Source: Scatophagus argus (taxonomy: Eukaryota > Chordata > Actinopteri > Scatophagidae). From it: 64,000 nucleotides of DNA. The stretch lies in contig NC_058495.1 in the NCBI RefSeq assembly GCF_020382885.2, positions 20,380,127 through 20,444,126 of the forward strand, given 5' to 3'. Position numbers and translations under genes: made by a program. How positions within the stretch are numbered: the first letter of the stretch is position 1; every line of letters begins with the position of its first letter. Of this stretch, positions 1-13,172 are shown one piece after another. Under the pieces are notes generated by a model. That model ran no database searches. It was given only the letters and a program-made list of their open reading frames with translations, and was not told where the DNA came from.

Positions 1-524
1 AACTACTCATTAAAAATTAATGCAGTAATTTGGGAATCAATATAGTATCAAAAAATGTCATATCTTGATACAAAAGTGTATCACTATTTTTTTAATGATT
101 ATACCATTTGGTTCACTATACCACTGATTACACAGTGAAATATCGGACATGGATAAAGATCAAGCATGCTCATCGTCAGTTTTCGGCTACTGCAGTAAAC
201 TATCTATCTATATATCTATAAAAACTACAGGGATCAACATTTAAGTAAATTAAAGTATCAGACTGGACTCAACAGAGATCTAATATTGAACTACTCAGAT
301 TCAGATCGGGACCCAAAAATGAATTATTAATATTCATATTAAAAATATTATGAATGAACTACAGCTGAGTAAATTTATAGACAACAGCTGTCATTACAGA
401 AAGTGAAATCAGTTGTCATTGGTTTAAGATTTCACTTGTTACATTTCACTCTTTTAAATCACATTTTGATAGGAAATGATTCTAGGAACACGCAACGCTG
501 CAAATGTTGCACAGTGAAACTTAC
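1..524 (-). other. atxn7: atxn7 intron at window edge
   Basis: AT-rich sequence downstream of the donor that closes the 525-813 exon (GTAAGT). It is the start of the next atxn7 intron and runs off the window. Nothing else was recognised. Confidence 0.75.
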
Positions 525-3500
525 TTCTTTTCCGGCTGGACCATCCTGAAGGAAGAAAACGGGGGTCTTCGCTGAATGCCGGGCTGCTTCTCTTTGGCTG
601 GTTTGAGGAGTTTGGGATTGGAGGAGGATGTTGAAGAGGAGGATAAGCTGGACCCAGCATTGGAAGGACGGCCGAGGATGCCTCCGCTCGTCACTCCAGC
701 TACAGACCCCGCGCTCAGTCCAGGCCCCAGTCCACTGCCGCTGCTCCGGTTCCTGCCAGACACTGGGAAGGGCGAGGTGGAGGCCGGCTTGATGGCCGAA
801 CTGTGTCTTCTCTCTGGAGTGACAGTATAAACCAGGCTGGCATTAAAACATGAGTTAACTCAATTAGATGGGCAGAATTAAGCAGCATAAAGCTTTGATC
901 AAACACTATAACAGAATAGGCTAAACGTGGCAATAATTGGGCTGTGAGTCAGGAGCAAATGCAAGTCACACGGGAACATAGAAATCTTCCTCTGACAGTA
1001 GTGAGCAGGTTACCTCGACAACAAATACAGAGCATCTGTGATTCACGCCAACTTAGTCTGAAATAGAAACGGCCAACGGGTCAAAAGCTTTGTTTCCTGA
1101 CTGAGCTTCTTAGAACAGCTACTGAGCTAACTAATAAAAGACAGAATGACAGCAGAAAAGGTTAGGGTGATACAGAGTTGTGGATGGAAAGACAAAAATA
1201 GAAGCAAAAAATGTTCATCACTAAGCACTTGCATCCAAAAAGATAAATATCTTTTCATTTGAGGAAAACTAAAGGACACATGGCTTCCAAACATCATCAA
1301 ACGCTGGCCTCTTGTATGTGCTGCCGCAATAAGCAGAGAGCTTTCAAAAGAAGCTCTTATCCTTTGATATTTTTAGTAATGGCATACTACAACGAAACAG
1401 TATATTCAAAATAATTTCATTGACATTTCCACCACTGTTCAACGGCCCAGATCTATTTCATCACAACACAAACTTTTCAGGTTGTCTAGAATTAAGCAGT
1501 TGCCACAGCAGAAATTCTCATAAAAACATGAAGGAACTATTTTTTAATTAAGCATTTACTGCAACAACATTGTGGATGTCTGGCAGACAGCAAATATTAC
1601 AAATACACTGGACCTCAAGGGTCATGCAGACTCTGACCATAAGTAGACAGAGAGAGACACAGGGAGAGGGGGGAAGAAAGAGAGAGATGTCTGCTAAGGA
1701 ACTGAGAAGACTGAAGGTTAACTTGACCCTCTTTCTGTCAACTCTTTGGTGCAAGAACAAGGAGGGGGGAAAAAAAATCAGCAGCAAAAACGAAGCCAGG
1801 ATGTGATTTCAGGAACAGGAGCACTGACGGGTTTTCGTATCTGTCAGCAGCTAGCCACCTTGAGCTAACTCTATGACAAAGCTGGGAAGTGGGCTGCGGG
1901 CCAAAGCTCAGTCTCAGCAGGTGATCAGCAAACAACCTTCTTGCTGCAGAAACGATAGAGGAAATACTGACACGAATGCAAGCACAGGGCTGCCACTCTC
2001 TCTGCCCCTGCATCACACACACAATAAAAACACACATCTTTTAATGTCATGGCTTCCCTCCCTTCCTTCCCTTTTAAGTGCTTTTGAGGGTGTCTCTCCA
2101 CACACCCATTCACGACACACGCCAGATCTTTCCTCCCTCTTATTACCAGCCTTCCTCCCCACCCGCCTCCTTCCCCTGCTGTCTTGTCCTATCCCAGGCA
2201 GTCAATAGCACACCCTCCACACAACACTCACACCAGGAAATATTAGTGTGACACTAACACTGACAGAGGAGAGCCAACACAAGTGGAAAAGGAGTAGAAC
2301 AGGAGCTGAAAAAAATGTGTGGGGGCAGCAACAGACACAAGGAATAGGAGGAGCCTTAATATCCTATTTCGCACTGTCAAACTGTTGGCTCAGTGCTAAG
2401 GGGAATCCCTGGATGTGGGAGACAATAACACCAAAGTGTGATGGCCTTACCGCCATCTCCACAAGCTCCATCTTCTGTGCACTATTTGTGTAACAACTAT
2501 AACCTTGCTCTTCTATTAACAATAATTAATTCACCAGGCTTAGTTTCTCTGCTATCTAAGCTCAAGGCGCATGATCCTAAAATGTGTGTTTACTCAGCCA
2601 GGCAGTGCATGAAAATCTTTGTTCAACGAGTTCATAAATGAATGTATAAAACGGCAACCGAGCTTGCAGCTTCCTGTTTTGCAATGAGTGTCACCCCTGC
2701 TGGGATCAGACTCAGCCGAGAAGCACAAACACCTAACGTGAGACAGATGGGCTCAAAGAAGCATGCTAAAATCATATCGAGAGCATCTCGATGGTGCTGA
2801 GATCAGTATCTTAACCCTGTGTTAATGCCTTGTGGGGTCTTCCTATAATGATATCAGAGGGAGGGAGTCAGGACAAAGATAACAGCAAGAGCACACCTAT
2901 TCTGCATGACCACGTACAGCTGCACAGCCACAGAATTTCACATCGATTTGTACTGTTCCAGTGTGGAGCTGAGACGATTAGTCAGTCAGCTACGGTTATA
3001 ATCTATCACACATTTAAGTAATTTATTGTCAAAAAGATTTTCACTATTTTGTATCACTGTAAATGAAAAATCTATAGATTTTGAACTGTTGGTCAGACAA
3101 AAGAACATATCTGAAGACATATATTCAGTTCTGGGAAACTATGATCAGCAATTTCTGTATTTTCTGACACTGACATGACTAAAAGATTTATTGATGCAAA
3201 GAAAAGATTATCGTCAGATTAGCTGATAATAAAATGAATCACTAGCTGCAGTCCTATTCTGGTGCTTGCCAAGTTCTACTTCAATGGAAGGGGGTGCCCC
3301 CTTGCTCGTTAAGCAAATGGTATGAATTAGTCAGTGATACAAGAAATATGTAGCATACAATTTGTTTATTCATTCAAACTTTCATCAGTCGGATCAATGG
3401 AGAATTGATGGCGATGGTGACTTTATCAAGCAGACGAGGCATCGGCAAATGTGACCAATCCACAACATAATTTCACCGTCAGTGTTAATATTTGTGTTTC

Positions 3501-5582
3501 CACTGTCATTTATATACATTAAGACAGTGTATTTTTCAGATTAAAAAAAAAAAACAAATTAACAGAATTAACATTGCTTTATTTTGTTATATGTATTGCC
3601 TGTAAAATAAGCCTTGGGCTTGGACCACTCATAGTTGAGGGAGGAGGGGGTTGGTTCATTGTAGCTACAAATTTAACAAATTCGTTAAAACAGATGAGTT
3701 CATAAATTCAATCCAACCATTTGATCTCACATCAGAGCAGTCTGGACACAGTGTCACCGATTCATACTAAAAATATAACACATATAATATGACGCACCAG
3801 TATTCATCAGGTTATCCAGCATTATAAGAATTAAAAGCTCTATCTTAAACAGATGTGAAGTAAATGAAAGTACATTGTGCTGATAATAAAATAATAAAAG
3901 AAATAAAACTAAATGCAGGACTTTTTCTTTGACAGTATTTTTACTGTGTGGTAGTTTGCCAGCTGCTCACAAATCACTAAATCCTCCCCTGTTCTGAGTG
4001 ATCTGAAACAGAAACTGAATTTCTCAACGACAGTTCAGATGATGCTTTGACCATTTCAGATTGAATTTAAGAACAGAATCATAACACTCACCTGGCTAAT
4101 GCTTACTTTACTGTAACTTAGAGCAGAGTCTGCGTCTGTGTGTTGCACACTGTGCGAGAGAGAGAGAGATCTCTCATCTGGAGTATAAGTAACGAAATGC
4201 ATCACAGACAAATGTCCTTAACAAAAATGGAGTTGGTGAAATAAAATGTGCAAGCTAACTTAATGATAAATGGGAAGTCTATTTTCTTTATTTGTCTAGT
4301 GCCAAGAGCAGAACTGATAACATCAGAGCTAACTCATACTATATTCTTCAACAATTTAGCCCCAGATTTCATTTAATACCAGGTTTTGGTACCCACGCTT
4401 ACTTTTTAGTGCCAACATCAGTGTCTCTGGACCATAATTTTGCTTTATTTTTGTTATATAAAATATCGGTTGGGCTTGATATTGGTAGACATTGGCAGAT
4501 ACCTCTGGCTAAGTTACAAAAACTGGCACTGGGACAGAAAAAGTCTGACTGGTGCATCCTGAATAAACATCAAGTGTTATACTACAGACAGCTAAAGAAA
4601 CAAATGTCTATTAAAAAGCTTGAAACCACTGATTATTCAGGATACTTGTACTCCATTTATTAGACTTTGCAGTGTCTGCATTCACAGTACCATCGTGTTA
4701 AAGATTCAGCCACCTGCTGGCATGTTGTCAGTACTGTTTTACTTCATACGCTGCATAATTCCCTCCTGTGTTTGTCTATATCCCTCTCAAAATCTCCATG
4801 CAAATATGACAACTCCAATGGATGCTGTAGTTCGTAAGCAATAGTCTGGTCTGGACAGGCTTGTATCAGTCTATATTGTTTAAAAGTGTGGGAAGAGTCC
4901 CTATCGAGGGCCGTTCCTCTAGGAGCCATGTGCTGTTATACCTCCCCCTTGTGGCTGACCTTGACAACTGTAACTGCTGTCACACTTCATGGGCAATGCA
5001 CCCCACTGAAAAAGGATTCAGTGACTACAACTCAACAAGCACTTAAGACAAAAGAAAAATCTCAAATTATAAGAAGAGTAGGCTATCAGGAATTTTAGAT
5101 GCTGAGAGCGTACGATGAAACACAAAGTGATACTAATGAGAGTGAAAGCCATCAGATTTCCACTGAGGCCACATGAAGTGACTTTAATTCCTATCCCCTT
5201 AAATTGACTTGAGTTTCAAGGACTAATATCAATTCTTATTTTAAACAAAAAGCCCCACATGCCAAGATATGGTAGGTGTCCCATTTCAAGGAAATTAGTT
5301 TAGAGTGAGCAGACAGTTTATTTTGCCGTTTGTGAACACCGTCAAGTTTAACAAGACCCACAGTGATGCAGCCACTATATTCGCCGATCTATAATGCATC
5401 CATTTACCGTACTTAAGTGTTCTAGTCAGAGATTCAGCTGAACCACTGAGCAGTGGAAGCGCACAAACACATATCTCCAAATATTAACAGAACCAGCAAT
5501 CTGATATGTGCATGTTAAAAAACTACATTACTGCAAAGACCCAGAGAGCCACATTAAATATTAACAGAGCCACTGTAAACAC

Positions 5583-5617
<35 letters not shown>

Positions 5618-8600
5618 AGTGAGACAGTGAGTTAATTAAATAAATAAATGAATAAATCAAAGTTTGCAGCATTGCTTCTCAGGATACTGCGTGGAGAAGG
5701 AAAAAAGTGGTAAAGGAATACACCGGGTGGGAGGAGGACAACACATGTGGTCCCCTGCAGGTGATAACTACTTTTTTACTACCGTCTACACTAACCTACT
5801 GTCTCTCCCTTCTTGTATGCCGTTATGCATAACATCCAGAAGCTCTTCACACTAACTCTGCCAGGTGTTTTCATGAAAGATGACACTGAATACATGCATG
5901 CTTATTCGCTCGCGTGTGTGTGTGTGTGTGAGACACTTACCGTAGTGCGCTTGGAAGGCTTGGGGTTTGACTACCTGACTGCAGTGGCTGCACATCACCA
6001 GGTAGAAGTCGTCCTGTGCGGGACACTGGCCAAATATTGGCATGTCTGTACAAATGAAAAGAATCAAACACACAGGGCACAAGTCAAGGAGAGGCACATA
6101 AAATAGACCTAAGTTCACCTGGTGCTCGAGTTGGCAGCACAATCTGAATCTACACCGAAACATCCATTGTAGTGATAAGAAGCACAAATAGGGCCGAGCC
6201 AGCAATCCAAAGGTTACCTACTGTGAAGGAATTAACGTCTCTCCAAGATGTACACAAATACAGCACAGAGACAGCACAGAGACAGCAAGATGTGAGCATG
6301 TGGATGATTTGTGAAGTAGGACGTCTCATTAATGAATAATGTTAAATGTGGTTTTCCCCTCATGTTTCCAGTGTTGATCTCGTTCTGGGTAACTTCTCGT
6401 ATCTCTTTCATGCTTTCTATACTGATAGTCATAAGTGAATGGACAGGATTGAATAGACTGTTTTAAAAAAATAAAACATTCAAACAGAGCCACGACATAA
6501 GTTAATCAAAGGAAAAATAACCTGCAACTTCTCATAATTGTTTAACCGTTGGGAGTCAAACCTTTGTAGTTGAAGCTTCTCAATTGTGAAGATATGCCAC
6601 TTCTAGGTTTGTGGACTGCAGATCAGACAAAATCAGCAATTTAAAGTCACCACCTTAAAAGATTGTGGTAGAAATTTTTCAAGTTCTGATGTTTGACAGA
6701 CCAAATGATGAACTGATAAACGTAAAAAAAATAAGATAAAAAAACAAGTACTGATTTAAATAATCATTAGCAACCCTACAAAACACTTCACAGATAGAAA
6801 TGCTTAAGAACCATTAAAATAATCTGATCCAGTAATGCTGGTCACGTTGTCATGAGTCAGAACTCATCTGAAACCTGCTCCCCTGCAGCCAGCTCATGCT
6901 TCGCACAAGAAGACATTGTGTAATGTGGCAAACTTATAGCAGTGTGGTGCCTGTCTCTAGGATTCAATTAAATGAAAGAAACTGGAAGAAATGGCACTAT
7001 CATAAAAAGCACAAGCAGCACAGATGCCAAGGCACACGAATGGCACGTCTGCAGCTCCAACATCTCTAGCCAGCCAACAGTATGCACCAAGCCTCACGCT
7101 TCACAACCACTCTGAGGCGAATCAGAGGGAAGTGGGGCTCCTCACCAGAATGTGATCAAAATTTACCCTGGCGCAGAAAACCAGAAACCACCTAATTAAA
7201 GAGGCTAATTAAGAGATTGCCTGGGGCGTTACGATGAGACGAGGAGAAGACGGGATACAAGAGCATACAAGTGGAGAGAAGTGGAGGCTCTCTACGATGT
7301 GTACTCTGCCAGGGCCGTGAAGGGTTCTCCAAACATCACTGACCGAGTCTGGGAGGGATGAGGGCCATTAAGCAAGACCATTTAAAAAGGGCCTACCTGG
7401 CAGGTTCCCTCTCAGGGAGGACAGTGGCAGTCTTGTGTGGATGAATTGACAAGCCTGATGCCACTTAATGCATGTTAATTGTCTGAAGCCACTCTGCTTA
7501 AGTGTCTCCTTCAACAGCAGTGGAGAGAAAAGACTTGAGCCATTTTTACACAGAGATCATGCAATACCCCTGCATCGAAAACTCTTCTTTACGCTGCCTT
7601 TTTTTTAACCACTGAACAAAACAACAGCGGCACAATACCACCCAGGTATGTCACAGAAACTGGGGTCTGCCATAGAGAAAAAGCAAATGTCTTCACTTAA
7701 TGGACAAAGGTACGTGAATGATATAGAACTTGAGTTATGCACAAGTAAGGGTCTGACGACTCTGCAAACAGGACAAGTGCAGAAATGTGATGTGGAGGGT
7801 AGAACTCACTAGCAGCCACTCGCAGAAGCCATTAGAGCAGTAGTTGGAAAACAGCCTGGAAGTTCTGGGTAACCTTTTGGTTCTACATGTCTGTTTTCAT
7901 CCAGTTCTCTCTATGAGCCAGTCTCCTGCTACACCAGCAAATTGAAGTTATAATGAGAGAGAGCAAATATTTGCTAAATCAATCACTTCCCATGTATTCT
8001 CCGTTAAAACTCTACCTTCCGTCAGATCCTTTATTGGAACGGGCCAACCACATTTCCTCGATGGATCAATAGCAAGGTCAAACGGGACTCATTCCCAAAC
8101 TGCTGCTGCAGCTCACTTGGAGCGTTCTCCAAACGGGTTGCTCAACTATGAAAGCAGCTCGGCTAGGTCGCCTCGCCGCTCTGCATTCAACACACTGGCG
8201 ACAACTGAACCGTACTGCTAAAAACTGCCCTGTTCTCAATCTCCATTTTCTTCTTGTGCAAGTAAGAGATGAAAAGGAGGGAGAGAGAAAGGAAGTAGTG
8301 GCGGAGGAGAAAGAAGAGAGAACAACCAAGCAAAGCCAAGAAAGGAGCGAGACAGAGAAAAAACACAGCGAGAAACAGAGCGGAGAAGCGGGCCAAAGCC
8401 TAGCAAGACAAAAAGAGAGTCAGCAGAGGACCTGAGGAGAAAGAGAGCCTGTGAGCACAAGACAGAGGAAGAGAATGAGAGTCCAGTTAATTTCAGCATC
8501 CTCATCCATGGCAGTGATAAATGATCTAGGTGGAGTAGTAGCAGCTCTGGCTGCCTCTGAGCAGCACACATGCGGGCCAAATCTGACCTGTGGCCGACAC

Positions 8601-11600
8601 TGGCACTACATTTACCAGCTTCCCTGACTATGACAGTGCCACCGTAAAATGCATAAAAACCGAGACAGATGAGTGAATTCATAATTAACTGCCATACATT
8701 TTTACAATGTGTTAATCATCTGTGTGTGTTAGAATGGCGGTTACACCAGGAATCTGGTGGTGAGTCATGGCAGAAAAGTGTAGTCATCCACTTGTAATAC
8801 CCCTACTAGACACACACACACATACACACACACAGAGTAACATTCTAGTATGAACACACACTTCTGCCATGAGCAGCATGTGTTGATCAGCCCCATGACA
8901 CAAACGACAGTCACTGACAGACGGAGCTACATGATAGAGACATGTTTCAAACCAGTGTCATGTCAAATGACCTCAGACTTGAATTGTAAATGATTATTTT
9001 CTCTCCCTGCCTGTTTCTGAAAATGCTTTTCTTTAGCAGACAACATCTCTTTAGATGAGCCACCACCCCAGTGTATTTGGCATAACGTATCCTGCGCCAT
9101 TTAAAAGATTTTGTAACATGAAGGTTTTATTTTTCTTGTCACTGGGACATTCGATAACATGTGCTTATGACATCCAGCAGTGGTCTTAGGGTATGCACAC
9201 AGGCCACATTGTTGACTATGTAGCCTGTCATGTAGCCTGCAATTAACCGTTCACGTTACGGCAACACATGGAGAGGGAAAGAAAAGAGAAAAGGGAACAC
9301 ACTGATGACATCAAGTGTGGGCAAAATGACGCACCCAAAAGTGAAACATCATTCCCGATGATCACTTTTCATACAGATATATCTTCACACAGATACCCTG
9401 TTCTGAAAATACACTATGACACACCAGCATGAGACCCAGAAACAAACAGTCCAACACGTGTGGACAAATCATTGTCCAAAGGTGTTCTACATGCAGAGTC
9501 ACCCAAGTCAGAAAACTGTCAAATTCTATGCCAGTTATTCACACCACAGTGATCTCTTTGTGGTTGGCTGTAGAATTAACGATGGTGTTGACTGAATATC
9601 TGAAGATGATCCTACTAGTTTCTGCTTAATTAGTTCCATTTTTGTCTGCCAAATTATACCCACAAATAGAATTTCAGAACAGAAAACAACAAAGAATATG
9701 TTTATTTTCTGTGTACACTTAGCTCTGAAATGAGAGCTCAAACGCAGTGACATATCTTAATCTTAATGTCCCAGTAGGTGTGATGACCGTCCTATAACAG
9801 CAAGGTCACATTTGCCACACCATGCTCATGTGTCCTTCAGCAAGAGATTTAAGGAAAGTAGTTGTAGCGTGTGCTGCGGACTTGCATAAACTGCACAATA
9901 AATATCTCTGTGAATGTACGCTTTTAAGGGGGTTGCCCAACTGACTGCTTAAGACAGTGCCGGATATTAGTGAAGCATGAAACCTTTCATTAAACAAGCA
10001 TGGCCTCAAACTATAATCACTGTATGACTGTCACTGAAAGTTTATTCATCATTCATTTAACTCCGAGTTAAATAAACAGGTTAGTTGTCAACACACCCTG
10101 TCATCTTTCTCGTTCTGATGTCGCTCTTAGAGGCTGGTGAGGCTGGAAATTAGTGCACGATTGTTCAGTCATAATTAAGCGAGATGCCATTTTCTTGTTA
10201 CAACAATTTACCTTTGTGTTGAGGCTCATTCTAAATCCAGGCCTGCCAGCAGAACAGAACAGCTAACACTAATCGAGGTGTTTCCAAAAATAAAATTGAA
10301 GTACAAACTGCTCTGAAACATCACGCTGTGGCTCAGAAGCCAGATGATGTGTGCCTCTGAGATTGTGGGTTTCATCACATATGTCATTTGATATTTGTCT
10401 TCATTCTGCCATGACAGGACGCATGTTTCAGCTTTACTGAGGAAAAAATAGAAGGAATATAATCATCCTATCATTTTCATTATCATTATCGGGGTAGTCT
10501 AGTTATTTTCTTTTCTTTTTGTTTTTTTTTTTCGGTGATGGCAGACCTTCAGACTTAAATCCATCGGGTCTGTGTGAATCTGAAATTTATTCTATGCTGG
10601 TAAGCGGGCAAAACATTAAAAAGGTATCCTACATTTAGCATTTTGATAATCAAATTTGTGGTGAAAAAAACATTACTATTGGTCATAATTTGTGTTGAAG
10701 CAGCGTGTGAAATAAAAGCAAACCATGTCCTAATTTCAGATCATTTTAAGAGCTCTATGACTAAGAAGGAAAAAAGTCCCAACTGCTGTTTTAACAGTAA
10801 CACTTTCATCGGTGGTTCTCCTTTTGAGAAACCACACAAGTTTGTACTAATTAAATTACACAATTTTGCTACCTTAAAATTCTTAAAGGAAACAAACCTT
10901 GCTGTTGGCTTCAGATGAAGGAAGACATGAAATACTGTGGACTATTGCATACGTAAAATGGCAGAAATGTGGATGTCTGAAGTCTACTGAATGAATCCCC
11001 AAACATAACATGACATTGTAAGTACTGTGTTTGGGCACATACCAAAGTGAGTCTTGAGTTAAGTTATTTACCGGTAAGTTATTTTAGGGACAGATGTAAA
11101 TGTCAACTATCACACGAATTAAGAGACACATGCTTCACTTACTATATCCGGTTGTCCAGTAACCTTACTGTAAATTCACAATGCCCATGATTTACAGTAA
11201 GGTTTACATTTTGGCCGAACGACGCATGCAAAGTGTTTGAACCCATCTGTGTGTGTATGTGGGCAAAATCTCCACAACCAAAATACACCTTTGGCCCTAG
11301 AGAGAAAAAAAACACACTCACCTTCTCTGCACAAACGCATGGCTTCTCGATTTTTCCCGAAGTCTTTGAAACTTTCCTCCGATTCAGCACCTGAAAATGA
11401 GGCGATCCGACACACAGACAAATAAATAGTTGCACTTGCTTGCCTGCCCGTGCTGTTGCTACCAGTAGCGTTTCTTCATATTCCACCAAAAACTGCATGC
11501 AATCGGCCAAAAAAAGGACAGGACTGGCAACTGTCGCGCTCCACCTCGCTTCGTCGCGCACATTCGGGACGCTGGGGAACTCACCGTCGTTGCCGTGGAG

Positions 11601-11789
11601 TTTAGCGGCGTCGACCCAGCTGCTCCAAGGCTGTCCCAGCATTATTTCTGGACTAGGCAATGATCTCCGCTCCGCAACAGTCGCCATTGCTGTGGAGCCT
11701 TCTCCCCGCTGGATCTGCTGCTGCTTCAGCTGCTGCCTGGCCGCTCGGCGCTGCTCTCCCCTGACGTCATCATCGGCCCTTTCCGACAT
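525..11789 (-). CDS. atxn7: Ataxin-7, N-terminal part (gene continues beyond left edge)
   Basis: ATXN7 anchors the histone H2B deubiquitinase module to the SAGA coactivator complex in the nucleus. Four coding exons are visible on the minus strand: 11585-11789, 11322-11390, 5941-6045 and 525-813. All have GT-AG borders and a continuous frame (222 codons plus 2 nt). The ATG at 11789-11787 gives [20 protein letters not shown], matching the vertebrate ATXN7 N terminus; [20 protein letters not shown] follows at about residue 35. A zinc finger is formed by C110, C113, H125 and H130, within [10 protein letters not shown]...ERRH; its last histidine comes from the 525-813 exon. That exon then becomes Ser-rich and carries the family's KLLKPAKEK segment. 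Only a short, interrupted Gln stretch (residues 19-25) occupies the position of the human polyQ tract. The match is to ATXN7 rather than ATXN7L1, because of the MSERA-DDVRGE start and the [16 protein letters not shown] finger. The SCA7 domain exons lie outside the window. Confidence 0.95.
2965..3255. repeat. Degraded MITE-like repeat
   Basis: Begins with GAGACGATTAGTCAGTC, ends with AATCACTAGCTGCAGTCC, and contains TTTTCACTATTTTGTATCAC and TATTTTCTGACACTGACATG. These fragments resemble the very common teleost nonautonomous DNA element whose ends read like CTGCAACTAACGATTA. The copy is heavily mutated. Family assignment is from memory of the consensus, not a search. Confidence 0.45.
5581..5615. 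repeat. (AC)n microsatellite
   Basis: ACAT/AC dinucleotide tract inside an atxn7 intron. Confidence 0.95.
6046..11321 (-). other. atxn7: atxn7 intron
   Basis: Intron between exons 11322-11390 and 5941-6045. It holds a degraded MITE-like repeat near 6.6-6.8 kb. A purine-rich stretch near 8.27-8.46 kb yields long but low-complexity open frames on both strands. No conserved coding or RNA signal was recognised. Confidence 0.75.
6580..6778. repeat. Degraded MITE-like repeat, second copy
   Basis: Contains TTGACAGACCAAATGATGAA and ends AATAATCATTAGCAACCCT, resembling the same teleost element as the copy near 3 kb. Only the latter half is recognisable. It lies inside an atxn7 intron. Confidence 0.4.
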
Positions 11790-13119
11790 TCTTTCCGCTA
11801 CAATGTAACAACACAAGAGTCAGCGTTGGTCGCGCTCGGGATAGGAGGACTTTTTCGCTGATTGACACGCGCAAACGCGTGTTGTTTCACCGCACCCGCC
11901 CCTCACACAAAAAAAAGGGAGGGGGAAAAAAACCCTCTGTGTGTGGCCACTTGACAAGCAACAAGTACAAAGCTTATACAACGTTAACTACCTCGGGGTT
12001 AATGTTAAACCTTGCTTATTAAATACGACACCCACACACATAAGTTACGCGCGTGTGTTAATAATATGTAATTTATAATAACATCATACATCATATGAGT
12101 AAGGTATATTAGGTCTATGCTAAATTATTACAGAATATAGCCCTACAGTACACACTGTACAGATATGAACTTGGCTTACGTATGTCAGTGTTTCTTGCAA
12201 AGTGCTCCATAGCTCCTTGTAATATGAAATATTTACAGTCAAACTGTAAAGCTTAACTGTCTCAATTTCAACAACCTATCAATCTCCAATAGGACGAGGC
12301 AAATCAGTGATATTGGGCTATATAAATATAAATAAAATAACTCTGCTTGTGCGTTGGTCAATAAATAAGTTCTTGATTTTCTCAGCATATACAGTGTAAG
12401 CTTACTAAGCATCATGTTCATGCAAATCCTGAACATCAGTAAATACATTCCATTCTAGAAAGGAAGCATTTCAAATCTAAAGCATAACAGTCATGAGAAG
12501 GTAAGCCATACATTTTTGGGTCATTTTGCAACAGTAGGAAGACAAAACAAATTTGCCTGTCATGTCTTGAGTCACAGGATATGTTCACTATGGTATAACA
12601 TTGATCAAGATACTGTTAGACTAATGTAACATAACGGCTTCTGATCAATATGTAGACTTGTGTTACCACATATCACATTGTGATACTAAGATGTCTGCTG
12701 TGCTTTTCCTGTAGACATTAACTTTAAAGTGAGTCTTCACACACAAGACAGATGTTGGCTCTTATTTTGCTATAGAGACATACTCGCTTTATACGGCCTT
12801 TAATAAAGTGTCTGTGAAAGAATAATGTCACATTCATTGAGATTCACGATTGATTTGAACAGATTCCTCAGTGACTCCTGAACCTTTCTGATGTGTACAG
12901 ACCCACAGTCAGGTTGTCTTTACTTTCACTTTCAAAATGAAATGTTTGTGACAAATATGTGAAAATTTAGCCAAAAAAGCTGCTGGTTCTTATAAACAGT
13001 AATACACTGACTGACTTACAAATAGGATAAACATTTCTGGTGCTGTCCTTCTTATTTTATGTGAATAAAGTGGTGACTGATTGTTTGTGCTTGTGCATAT
13101 ATATAGATATATATATATA

Positions 13120-13172
<53 letters not shown>

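Larger units (their letters stand above)
814..5940 (-). other. atxn7: atxn7 intron (between finger exon and Ser-rich exon)
   Basis: Intron lying between the 5941-6045 and 525-813 exons. It contains a degraded MITE-like repeat near 3.0-3.25 kb and an AC microsatellite near 5.6 kb. Open frames in it, such as one at 4292-4663, show no family resemblance and no paired splice signals. I see no gene here. Confidence 0.8.

Noticed and set aside
4292..4663. 123-codon plus-strand open frame
   Set aside because: No recognisable motif, no ATG at its start, and it lies in an intron of a gene on the other strand.
8236..8682. 148-codon minus-strand open frame in an atxn7 intron
   Set aside because: It arises from a purine-rich low-complexity stretch on the plus strand. 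It is Leu/Ser-rich with no family motif and no splice context.
11142..11816. One continuous 224-residue protein covering the first two atxn7 coding exons
   Set aside because: The open frame runs through an intron. A GTGAGT donor at 11584 and a TTTTCAG acceptor at 11391 give the conserved ATXN7 sequence when spliced.
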